A stretch of DNA of 11,573 nt from Planctomycetota bacterium (lineage in GTDB: Bacteria > Planctomycetota > Planctomycetia > Pirellulales > Pirellulaceae): NCBI GenBank assembly GCA_026692885.1, contig JAPLNJ010001157.1, forward strand, positions 1 through 11,573. The letters are read 5' to 3'. Under the pieces are notes generated by a model. It worked only from the letters and a program-made list of their open reading frames with translations, had not been told where the DNA came from and did not search any database. Positions 5,782 through 11,573 of the stretch are shown here, one piece after another; within the stretch, counting starts at the first letter, position 1; every line of letters begins with the position of its first letter. The position numbers and the translations under genes are program-made.

Positions 5782-7536
5782 TTAGTGGAAGAGTTTGGGT
5801 GCCTGCTTCCAGTCCTTGTCTTTGTCGTGAGCCATCGCCGCCACGCGCGGACGCCGCTCGCGCAACCGCACAGACTCCAGGCCCACATAGTAACCTTCGG
5901 AATGGACGTTTTTGCCCGTGCATTCCAGACGCACGGTGTAAGCACCCGGCTCGGGCCAGAAATCGAGCAGGTGCACCTCTTCGTCGACCACCTTGGCGCT
6001 GTACAGATCAATGACACCGCCGAGCTTCACGCCGTTCAGCGAGGCTTGATACTTGCCGAAGTCGTAGCTCTTGGTCATCTGCAGCAACAGCCGTAGCGGC
6101 TCCTGCTTCTGCACCTCAAACGGGATCGCGAGCCACGCGCCCGCCACCTGTCTCGGCAGGTAGAGCAATTGCTTGCCTTCGTAGAGGCTGAGCTGCTGGG
6201 TCGTGACCGATCCATCGCCGTGGTGCTTGTCGTCCGCGAAGTCGGCGGCCCGGACGATCAGACGGTCCAGGTTGGCGAGTTTCCGCTCGCGGGCATGGGG
6301 CGCGCGGGCGGTGAAGGTGGACTCGCCCGTCTGATACCAGAACGCCACGCTGGCGTAGTCATCCTCGCGCTCGTTCCAACTCGTCGACTTGTACTGGGGA
6401 TTCTCATCCGGCGAGATCCAGCCGAAATGTTCCAAGGTCACTTTGATGCCCGTGTTGAAGACGAGCGGATCGTTGAGGTGCCAGCGGTAGGCGCTGGTGT
6501 GCCCGCCGACGATGCCCCATTGGTCGAAGTAGGGCACACCGAAATACGGCGTGCTGGTGGTCTTCAGCCCCCAGGCCGACAAGAAGTAGTCCTCCGTGCC
6601 GGTGCCCCAGATCGAGGGCTTGGTCTCGCCGTCAAGGTAGATTTTCTCGTCCCCCTCGCCGAACCACGCCGGACTCCGCGTGCGTACGGCCAGCACCGTA
6701 CCCACGTAATGCCCCTTGCCCTTGGTTTCCAGCAACACGTAGTCCTGGCCCGTCTGCACCGGGTACTCCTGGCGATACTGCGAGTAGAAGTACGGCGTAT
6801 CCCCGGAGACCTTCTCTTTCTTGATCCAATCGATGTTGTAGTAAAGCAGGCTGATGGGCTTGTCGCTCTGATTGACGATCTCGATCCGGGCCGACTTGCG
6901 AAACGGCATGTGCCAGAAGCAGTTGTAGGAGTCGGCGTCCTCGACAATCACCGGCAGGCTGATCACTTCGCTGCGTCGGCCGAAGCAACTGGCGAAGAAG
7001 TCGCCGACCGGCGCCTCGACCGCCGGGCGCGGGCTGTCGTCCCAGAACATGCGGAGCAGCATCTCCTGATGATTGGCCGAGCCCTTGGGTGCCCAGTTTT
7101 GCCGCTCGGGTCCGAGGAAGGTGAGCCAGATATGGGTGATGACGCCGGGTCCCTTTTCGTCCAAGAGCACATGCGTTTCGCCCGGCTCCACGCGGAAGTT
7201 GTCCCAGTTGCTGGCTTCGTCCAGGTCGCCTCGCGGATCCGCCTTGGGATGCAGCCGCTGCTCGGCCCCGCCCCGGCGGACCTCGCCGAGGCGCATGGTC
7301 GAGGTGGCCCGCATGGAGCGGCCCTCCTGCGGCTTGGCGAGTCCTTCGAGCGGCCCGCCCGCCAAGGCCGACTGTGCCGCCGTGGCCAAGACCACCAGCA
7401 CCAGCAGCTTGGCCCCGATCCCCCGCCCGGCCACCGACGGCCCCTTGAGCCAGGGGCGCAGAAGCTCCAGTGACTCACAACGACAAACGTTTCCCATTTC
7501 TCCGAGACGCCACGATTCTGTCGGGTCGCTGTTCAT
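5782..7536 (-). CDS. Secreted DUF2961 protein, GH172-like glycosidase candidate
   Basis: The predicted 584-residue protein carries an N-terminal hydrophobic segment GAKLLVLVVLATAAQSALA (41-59) that looks like a signal peptide with cleavage after ALA, preceded by an unusually long hydrophilic stretch. The body (about 75-410) matches DUF2961: SNWDNFRVEPGE, GVITHIWLTF, VGDFF, WFGEGDEKIYLDGE and WGTGTEDYF. DUF2961 founded family GH172, which includes enzymes acting on fructofuranosides and D-arabinofuranosides. Glu294 in WFGEGDEK and Glu315 in GTGTEDYF are 21 residues apart, the spacing I recall for the two catalytic glutamates of that family. A C-terminal beta-rich domain (about 440-565) resembles a carbohydrate-binding jelly roll. 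Start choice is uncertain: ATG 7536 has no clear Shine-Dalgarno, while ATG 7497 (residue 14) has GGAG too close. The true substrate is unknown. It is divergent from the sugar transporter operon. Confidence 0.88.
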   Translation of the reverse strand: MNSDPTESWRLGEMGNVCRCESLELLRPWLKGPSVAGRGIGAKLLVLVVLATAAQSALAGGPLEGLAKPQEGRSMRATSTMRLGEVRRGGAEQRLHPKADPRGDLDEASNWDNFRVEPGETHVLLDEKGPGVITHIWLTFLGPERQNWAPKGSANHQEMLLRMFWDDSPRPAVEAPVGDFFASCFGRRSEVISLPVIVEDADSYNCFWHMPFRKSARIEIVNQSDKPISLLYYNIDWIKKEKVSGDTPYFYSQYRQEYPVQTGQDYVLLETKGKGHYVGTVLAVRTRSPAWFGEGDEKIYLDGETKPSIWGTGTEDYFLSAWGLKTTSTPYFGVPYFDQWGIVGGHTSAYRWHLNDPLVFNTGIKVTLEHFGWISPDENPQYKSTSWNEREDDYASVAFWYQTGESTFTARAPHARERKLANLDRLIVRAADFADDKHHGDGSVTTQQLSLYEGKQLLYLPRQVAGAWLAIPFEVQKQEPLRLLLQMTKSYDFGKYQASLNGVKLGGVIDLYSAKVVDEEVHLLDFWPEPGAYTVRLECTGKNVHSEGYYVGLESVRLRERRPRVAAMAHDKDKDWKQAPKLFH

Positions 7537-7594
7537 GATGGTCCAAGCTTAGGGGTGTTGATAAAGGTGTTGACTGAGGCAGAAAATGCCTGTC

Positions 7595-7612
7595 CGCGGT
7601 GAAGGCACCGCG
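7595..7612. repeat. Perfect hairpin in the DUF2961 upstream region
   Basis: CGCGGTG (7595-7601), loop AAGG, CACCGCG (7606-7612): a perfect 7-bp GC-rich stem with a 4-base loop, about 60 bases upstream of ATG 7536. If transcription of the DUF2961 gene begins upstream of it, it would lie in the mRNA leader. It could alternatively be an operator half-pair or a terminator-like stem. No T-tract follows on either strand. Confidence 0.45.
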
Positions 7613-7638
7613 AACCGATCCAGGTGCCGACGATTCTA

Positions 7639-7934
7639 GTGCTTTGTCAAGGCTAAGAATTAGGGTCGCGCTAAGTAAGGACCGGCGCATCAACAACTGT
7701 CGGGTCTTCAAAGTAGTCATCACGCTCCGCGTGATGACATGTCGTCACGGCGGAGCGTGACGACTACTATACTTGCGACACTTATTGATGCGCGAGCCGC
7801 CGGTATTACAGTCGGAAAACCGGGCGGCTTGCGCCGCTCCGCTAACAGAAAACGCCCCCAAGGGTCCCAAAGTAAGTGGCCGGCGGCGAGCGTCTTGCCG
7901 CTCACAACCCTAAACTCAAGCTTTGACAAAGCAC
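7639..7934. mobile_element. MITE-like element with 28-bp terminal inverted repeats
   Basis: The left end (7639-7666) begins GTGCTTTGTCAA and ends TTAGGGT. The complement of the right end (7907-7934) begins GTGCTTTGTCAA and ends TTTAGGGT. About 22 of 28 positions match, with the outer 12 identical. The element is about 296 bp and encodes no protein, so it fits a non-autonomous miniature inverted-repeat transposable element. CTA precedes the left end and GAG follows the right end, so if there was a TA-type target duplication the right copy has decayed; no clean target duplication is visible. Inside lies an imperfect inverted repeat (7685-7702 with 7776-7793) enclosing two REP-like hairpins, and a second GC-rich segment near 7825-7845. 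The parent transposase family cannot be named from the ends alone. Confidence 0.72.
7713..7767. repeat. Paired REP-like hairpins (55 bp) inside the MITE-like element
   Basis: Hairpin one is GTCATCACGC-TCC-GCGTGATGAC (7716-7738), a perfect 10-bp stem. Hairpin two is GTCGTCACG-GCGGAG-CGTGACGAC (7741-7764), a perfect 9-bp stem. The two are near-complements of each other, so the block is also one larger palindrome bounded by GTAGTC at 7713 and GACTAC ending at 7767. The architecture matches REP doublets (BIMEs) mobilised by RAYT-type enzymes in other bacteria; no such enzyme gene is in the window. Confidence 0.75.
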
Positions 7935-7957
7935 GAGCCTGTTACTCCCCTGCCAAT

Positions 7958-7990
7958 CGCGAATTCTGTCTTCGTTTTCTACGATTCGCG
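7958..7990. promoter_or_regulatory. Candidate operator palindrome upstream of the transporter operon
   Basis: CGCGAAT (7958-7964) and its exact complement ATTCGCG (7984-7990) are separated by 19 bases and lie about 22 bases upstream of the -35 element. The spacing between half-site centres is 26 bases, so the two would face nearly the same side of the helix. This could be a binding site for a sugar-responsive regulator, but no regulator gene is nearby and a 7-bp pair can occur by chance. Confidence 0.3.
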
Positions 7991-8012
7991 GCGAGAGAAA
8001 GCAACTGGCTGG

Positions 8013-8042
8013 TTGACGGATGGACCCAAGAACCTGTATACC
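8013..8042 (+). promoter_or_regulatory. Promoter of the sugar ABC transporter operon
   Basis: A -35 of TTGACG (8013-8018, 5 of 6) and a -10 of TATACC (8037-8042, 4 of 6) are spaced by 18 bases. Transcription would start near 8049, leaving a leader of about 29 bases before ATG 8078, which carries AAGGGA 6 bases upstream of the start. The promoter lies outside the MITE-like element, so it was not delivered by it. Confidence 0.5.
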
Positions 8043-8077
8043 AGCCCTGGGCAACCGTGATCTAAAAGGGATTTGAC

Positions 8078-9263
8078 ATGCAATCGCGATTCAGAACCAG
8101 CATGCTGGCAGCCGTGGCGGCGACGGTCCTGGCCGTATCGTGCTCGAAGCAAACGACGGAACCGAGCGGCGCTGGCCGCGTCGTGCTCGAAGCCGACCAT
8201 GGAACCGAGCGGCACGCCCCGGCAGGGAACGGCGCAAACGTCGAGGCCCCGTGCGGCGGCGTCCGAGTCGGAAACCTACCGGGATTTCCTCGCACGGATG
8301 GGCGGCGAGGACGTCTTGTTCGCGCGCCTCGACAAGCCCGCGACCATCGGGTTGCTCGGGGTCAGCAAGACTCACGAGTACCAACTCCGCCGTGATGAGG
8401 CCGCTCGCACGACCGCGGAGAAGATAAACGTCAAGCTGCTGCTGGACCATTACGAAAGCGACGTGACCACGCAGCGTACCAAAGCCGAGGACATGGCCGT
8501 GCGAGGAGTACAGGTTTTGATCTCCACCGCGCGGGACGACGAGAGCTTCACCGCCCTGGCGGAATTTCTCAAACGCGAGAAAGTGTGCCTGGTCAGCGAG
8601 GGCGGCACCAATGACAAGTTCACCCGTACCGACCTGCCGAACTACGTGACGTACGTCGGGGTGAATAACTACCAGAACGGATTTGACGGCGGAGTCTGGG
8701 CGGCGGGCTGCTTCCAGAAGAACTTCCCCGACCAGAAACCCCGGCTGGCGGTGGCCAACTACCCGAGCAACAAGGCGACCAACGAGCGGGCGACCGGATT
8801 CATCGCGGGCTTCCAGAGCATCCGGCCGGAGTTGGAAGTCCAGTTCAACGGCAGCGTCGGCGGGGGAGGCGGGCGCGACCAACTCCTGCCCTTCATCGAG
8901 GATGTCTTCACCGCGCACAATTTCAATATCTTCTTCGGCGTCTGGGACGAAGCCGCGATCGCCGGCTGGACCGCGGCCCGCACCCGGGGGCTGACCGCGA
9001 AGGACATCATGATCCTGGGCTACGACGGGACCTTCGAGGTGGCCAAGCTCGTCGCCGAACCCGAGTCCCTGTTCGTCGCCGACATCGCGCAGGACCCCGA
9101 GTTGTCGGGCCAAGTGACCCTGGCGATTGCCGCCAAGGTGGCCACCGGCCAGTGGCAGCCGGAAGATCTGCCGATGTTCATCTACATTCCCGGCATGGTC
9201 ATCACGCGGGAGAACGCTCGGACGTATCTGCAGCACGCCGACCAGGGCGGAGACCGGCCATGA
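8078..9263 (+). CDS. Sugar ABC transporter substrate-binding lipoprotein, frame-disrupted near the N-terminus
   Basis: The mature part, read in the frame ending at 9263, is a periplasmic sugar-binding protein of the Peripla_BP_4/RbsB type: ATIGLLGVSKTHEYQ, VQVLISTARDDESF, VGVNNYQNGFDGG, ATGFIAGFQ, ILGYDGTFEVAKL and FVADIAQDPELSGQ are all in expected order. It would capture a sugar outside the cytoplasmic membrane and deliver it to the permease encoded next. The signal peptide lies in another frame: ATG 8078, with AAGGGA 6 bases upstream, gives MQSRFRTSMLAAVAATVLAV followed by the lipobox Cys (residue 22). Between them is a 43-bp tandem duplication (8129-8171 and 8172-8214) that shifts the frame by one. 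Deleting one copy joins signal peptide and mature protein cleanly. As written, no start codon in the mature frame is preceded by a signal peptide; the in-frame ATG 8199 would give a cytoplasmic product. The ligand is unknown. Confidence 0.85.
8129..8214 (+). repeat. 43-bp imperfect tandem duplication at the lipobox
   Basis: Copy one begins CTGGCCGTATCGTGCTCGAA at 8129; copy two begins CTGGCCGCGTCGTGCTCGAA at 8172. Over the compared 40 bases about 34 match. Copy one in the signal-peptide frame encodes LAVSCSKQTTEPSG; copy two in the mature-protein frame encodes LAASCSKPTMEPSG. So both copies encode the same lipobox region, each in the frame of its own side. The differences are mostly conservative at protein level, as expected of two homologous alleles rather than of random decay. 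Confidence 0.85.
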
Positions 9264-10360
9264 GCAGGGGTAGCGCGGACGAGCGCAGGGAGGGCGAGGC
9301 TCCTGCCGAGCCGCCCGCCGCGACCGGCCCCGCAACAGCCCCGCCCTCCCAGTCCATCGGCCACCCGGGACTGGCTGCGTCCGCTGCGGACGCACGCCCC
9401 CGCCGCAATCGAATCCAGACCGTCCGCGCCTTCCAGGAGTTGGGACTGCTGATCGTCTTGCTGGTGCTCGTGGCAGCGGCCTCGGTGTGCGTGGACAACT
9501 TCTGCACGGCCCGCAACTTCACGAGTATCGTGCGTAACGTCGCGAACGTCGTGATCATTTCGGGCGGACTGACGCTGTTGGTGATCAGCAAAGGCATCGA
9601 TCTGTCGGTAGGCAGTGTGATGGCGCTGGTCAGTGTGGTCACGGCCTTGGTCTATCGGGCGGATATGCCGTGGCCGGCAGCGGTCGCGGCGGGCATCGCC
9701 AGCGGCCTGCTGGTGGGACTGCTCAACGCCGTGTTGGTCAACCAGTGTCGGCTCAATCCGATCCTGACGACCCTGGCCACCATGACCAGCATCCGCGGTT
9801 TGGCGTATGTGCTCGCCGGGGGCGTGCCGATTCCGATGAAGCAGGCCGCCGTGGCGTGGCTGGGTGAAGGGGAAGTCGCGTGGATCCCCGTGCCCGTACT
9901 CCTGGCCGGCCTGGTGACCGTGGCACTGTTGGTCGTGCAGCGTGGTACGGTGTTCGGCATCCAGACGTTCGCCGTCGGGGGTAACGAAGAAGCGGCCCGG
10001 CATTGCGGCATCGCCGTGACCCGGATCAAGTATCGCCTGTACCTGCTGAGCAGCCTCTGCGCCGCGCTGGCGGGGCTGATCATCACCGGCCGTTTCTACT
10101 CCGGTCAGCCTACGGCCGGCAACGGCATGGAGTTCGATGCGATCACCGCGGTGGTCGTCGGCGGCACGAGCCTGGACGGCGGCATCGGCAGTGTGTTGGG
10201 GACCGTGATCGGCGCCGTGTTCATCGCGGTGATCAATAACGTGATGGTCCTGCTCGGCTGCGACTACTACATGCAACGGGTTGCCAAGGGAGTGATCATC
10301 GTGCTGGCCATCATCGTGGATCAGCGGATCCGGAGGCTCGGTGGGTTGACGCGCGGCTGA
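9260..10360 (+). CDS. Sugar ABC transporter permease, RbsC-like
   Basis: A 366-residue inner-membrane permease of the branched-chain/ribose type (BPD_transp_2 family). Hydrophobic segments run from about residue 61 to 355. The family signatures KGIDLSVGSVMAL (111-123) and FDAITAVVVGGTSLDGGIGS (292-311), the latter followed by VLGTVIGA, are both intact, and the EAA-like loop reads FAVGGNEEAARHCGI (237-251). ATG 9260 overlaps the stop of the binding-protein gene as ATGA, so the two are translationally coupled. The first 57 residues are an unusual hydrophilic Ala/Pro-rich extension containing REGEAPAEPP, partly encoded by a repeat-like sequence; no other ATG offers a shorter start before the first helix. 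No ATP-binding subunit gene is adjacent, so the energising ATPase must be encoded elsewhere. Confidence 0.93.
   Translation: MSRGSADERREGEAPAEPPAATGPATAPPSQSIGHPGLAASAADARPRRNRIQTVRAFQELGLLIVLLVLVAAASVCVDNFCTARNFTSIVRNVANVVIISGGLTLLVISKGIDLSVGSVMALVSVVTALVYRADMPWPAAVAAGIASGLLVGLLNAVLVNQCRLNPILTTLATMTSIRGLAYVLAGGVPIPMKQAAVAWLGEGEVAWIPVPVLLAGLVTVALLVVQRGTVFGIQTFAVGGNEEAARHCGIAVTRIKYRLYLLSSLCAALAGLIITGRFYSGQPTAGNGMEFDAITAVVVGGTSLDGGIGSVLGTVIGAVFIAVINNVMVLLGCDYYMQRVAKGVIIVLAIIVDQRIRRLGGLTRG
9288..9312 (+). repeat. Repeat-like sequence encoding GEAPAEP inside the permease gene
   Basis: The sequence around GGCGAGGCTCCTGCCGAGCC contains a small stem (GGCTC-CTGCC-GAGCC) and encodes EGEAPAEP. From memory, GEAPAEP-type peptides encoded by a dispersed GC-rich palindrome turn up in many unrelated planctomycete proteins. 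If so, this is an intragenic copy that extended the permease N-terminus. The claim of dispersal rests on recollection, not on a search. Confidence 0.4.
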
Positions 10361-10385
10361 TCTCGGACCGTTATTTCTTTCGGAT

Positions 10386-10412
10386 CCAGGCCCAGAATCC
10401 GCACGAGCCTGG
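10386..10412. terminator. Weak bidirectional terminator candidate between convergent genes
   Basis: CCAGGC (10386-10391) pairs with GCCTGG (10407-10412) across a 15-base loop, in the 52-base gap between the permease stop and the stop of the convergent minus-strand gene. The stem is only 6 bp and no T-tract follows, so it is listed for its position rather than its strength. Confidence 0.22.
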
Positions 10413-11573
10413 TCAATCCAGCGGTATCACGTCCTGGCCTTGAGACTGGACCTCGACCACGCGCCGCCCGTCGAGCACGACTTGGTAAGTGGTGCCAGCC
10501 GTGGCGTCGATGCGCGCCTGGCCGTCTCGAATCTTCACGGGGAACGGAGCCACCACGCGACGGTTCCCCTCCGTCGCCACGGCTAATGCGTCCAGCTTGC
10601 CGGCCAACCGCAGACGCAGGCTGACCAACGCCCCCGGATTGATGTCGGCCGGTAGCCGCTTCTGGCTGGCCAAGTGAAAGACGTCCGGCAGGCAGCCCTG
10701 CGACGGCCCCTCCGGATACTGCATCTGTTCGCCGGCGACCAAGATCCCTTCCGCCACCTGTCGCCAGTCAAGTGTCGTATCGTGCGGAACCAACAGCAAC
10801 AAGGCGTAGGCGTACACGGTCCCGCACCACTGCACCGGCAAACCCATCCAGTTCGGGGCTTTCCAAGCCGTCGCCCCGTAAACGGGCGTAGTCGCATACA
10901 ACATGATTGGCTGATTCGACCACTGGTAGACGAACGGCAGTCCGGTGAGGGCCCAGCGCCGCGCCTCGTCCAACCACTGCTTGTCGCCAGTCAACTCGTA
11001 ACCGCAGACATAAGCCCACACGAGATACGCTGAGGCCAGGATGTCCGGCGTGTGCAACGGTATTTCCCAGGTCTGGGCGCCGCGCGGGGTGCGGAAGCGT
11101 TTCATGTACTCCAGCGTCTTCAGCCCCGCCGCCAGCGATTCCTGATTGCCGGTGCACCGCGCGTGCTCCAACAACACGAATGCCGGGCGGGCGCAGATGC
11201 CGTTCGCCGTGTCTTCGAAGTGGCCGCGGCGATAGGGGCCGTCGTAGTGGTACGAACCGTCGGGTTGCTGGCCGCGAATCAATTGCTGGGCCTGGTCGTT
11301 AACCGTCTGCAGCCACTGGGCGGCTCGGCCGGTCACGAAGTAGCTGGCCGAATTGCCCACGTGGGCGCCACCGTACGCCAACTGCGGTGTCTGCGGCACG
11401 CGGCCCGTAATCCGCCAGAGGGCGGAGGCGTGATCGGCAAACCAGCCGCCCGATCCGCTCTGGCCGGGCACCACGGCGTGGTACCAGCCTCCCTGCTCGC
11501 TGCGGATCAGGCCGTGATAGGCAGCCAGCGACAACTGCATCTGCTTGTCGAACGACCGCGGAGCCGGCGGCAC
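10413..11573 (-). CDS. Alpha/alpha-toroid (six-hairpin glycosidase-like) protein, N-terminus outside window
   Basis: The frame is open to the right edge, so the start and any signal peptide lie beyond it; 386 C-terminal residues are visible. The protein is built of repeating helical-hairpin blocks typical of alpha/alpha-toroid carbohydrate enzymes: GGWFADHASALWRITGR, WLQTVNDQAQQLIRGQQPDG, ICARPAFVLLEHARCTGNQE, YLVWAYVCGYELTGDKQWLD, and WCGTVYAYALLLLVPHDTT. Aromatic and acidic residues cluster at the loop ends where such enzymes bind sugars. The final about 80 residues are beta-rich (VVAPFPVKIRDGQARID, TYQVVLDGRRVVEVQ) and form a small C-terminal domain. I cannot assign a glycosidase family or catalytic residues. 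It converges on the sugar transporter operon with a 52-base gap. It could equally be a non-enzymatic toroid protein. Confidence 0.75.
   Translation of the reverse strand: MPPAPRSFDKQMQLSLAAYHGLIRSEQGGWYHAVVPGQSGSGGWFADHASALWRITGRVPQTPQLAYGGAHVGNSASYFVTGRAAQWLQTVNDQAQQLIRGQQPDGSYHYDGPYRRGHFEDTANGICARPAFVLLEHARCTGNQESLAAGLKTLEYMKRFRTPRGAQTWEIPLHTPDILASAYLVWAYVCGYELTGDKQWLDEARRWALTGLPFVYQWSNQPIMLYATTPVYGATAWKAPNWMGLPVQWCGTVYAYALLLLVPHDTTLDWRQVAEGILVAGEQMQYPEGPSQGCLPDVFHLASQKRLPADINPGALVSLRLRLAGKLDALAVATEGNRRVVAPFPVKIRDGQARIDATAGTTYQVVLDGRRVVEVQSQGQDVIPLD

Larger units (their letters stand above)
7537..8077. other. Divergent intergenic region with MITE-like element and promoters
   Basis: This 541-base gap separates the minus-strand DUF2961 gene from the plus-strand transporter operon and contains no gene. 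From left to right it holds a direct repeat GGTGTTGA at 7554-7561 and 7566-7573 (12-base period), a hairpin at 7595-7612, the MITE-like element 7639-7934 with nested hairpins, a palindrome at 7958-7990, and the promoter and ribosome binding site of the transporter operon. Confidence 0.75.

Noticed and set aside
6169..7473. Plus-strand open frame of about 434 codons opposite the DUF2961 gene
   Set aside because: The opposite strand has clear DUF2961 motifs; this frame is open only because of high GC and codon bias and has no domain signature.
7713..7767. CRISPR repeat, integron attC or tRNA-like structure
   Set aside because: There is no regular spacing or repeated unit beyond the two hairpins, no cas or integrase gene, and no tRNA features such as a conserved T-loop.
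8199..9263. ATG 8199 as the genuine start of the binding protein
   Set aside because: It would remove the signal peptide and lipobox that are encoded just upstream, and has no convincing ribosome binding site; a frame disruption explains the data better.
8091..9395. Minus-strand open frame of about 434 codons opposite the binding-protein gene
   Set aside because: It spans the junction of two real plus-strand genes and shows no protein motif; the plus strand encodes an evident sugar-binding protein.
9182..10276. Minus-strand open frame of about 364 codons opposite the permease gene
   Set aside because: It is His/Gln/Asp-rich text produced by reading membrane-protein codons backwards; the permease signatures are on the plus strand.

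Overview
This 11.6 kb, GC-rich window looks like a chromosomal piece of a planctomycete, most likely of the Pirellulales type. The indications are an ECF sigma factor translationally coupled to a very large transmembrane Ser/Thr kinase with TPRs, secreted carbohydrate-active proteins of the DUF2961 kind, the dispersed palindromic repeats, and a GEAPAEP peptide encoded by a repeat-like sequence. The taxonomic placement is inference from gene content; no marker gene is present.

Layout. (1) At 1-243 there is a non-coding leader with a candidate promoter. (2) At 244-4372 (+) lie an ECF sigma-70 factor and, overlapping its stop by 8 bases, a roughly 1160-residue Ser/Thr kinase (N-terminal kinase domain, one membrane helix, C-terminal TPR and Pro-rich region). 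(3) At about 4172-4751 (+) is a stretch of gene debris: the kinase tail runs out of frame through the remains of an SGNH/GDSL-type hydrolase, followed by a well-placed Shine-Dalgarno and a 23-codon open frame. (4) On the minus strand are a DUF4058-type protein (4732-5472) and a secreted DUF2961/GH172-type glycosidase-like protein (5782-7536), separated by about 310 bases that hold a double-hairpin repeat. (5) The 541-base divergent gap 7537-8077 is dominated by a roughly 296-bp MITE-like element with 28-bp terminal inverted repeats and further inverted repeats nested inside, followed by a promoter and palindrome in front of the next operon. (6) At 8078-10360 (+) is a sugar-type ABC transporter pair (RbsB-like lipoprotein and RbsC-like permease, joined by an ATGA overlap) with no ATPase gene next to it. 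(7) At 10413-11573 (-) is the C-terminal part of a secreted or periplasmic alpha/alpha-toroid-type protein that runs off the right edge.

How the parts may work together. The sigma/kinase pair is a plausible envelope-signalling module in which the kinase would act on the sigma factor. The DUF2961 protein, the sugar ABC transporter and the terminal toroid-fold protein together suggest a small carbohydrate degradation and uptake locus, though no substrate can be read from the sequence.

The most striking observation is in the sugar-binding lipoprotein gene. A 43-bp imperfect tandem duplication sits exactly at the lipobox. Because 43 is not a multiple of 3, it separates the signal peptide frame from the mature-protein frame, and removing one copy restores one continuous lipoprotein. 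It is either a real frameshifting duplication or an unmerged overlap of two strain variants in an assembly. I see no wholly new defence or mobile system, no CRISPR array, and no tRNA or rRNA gene.
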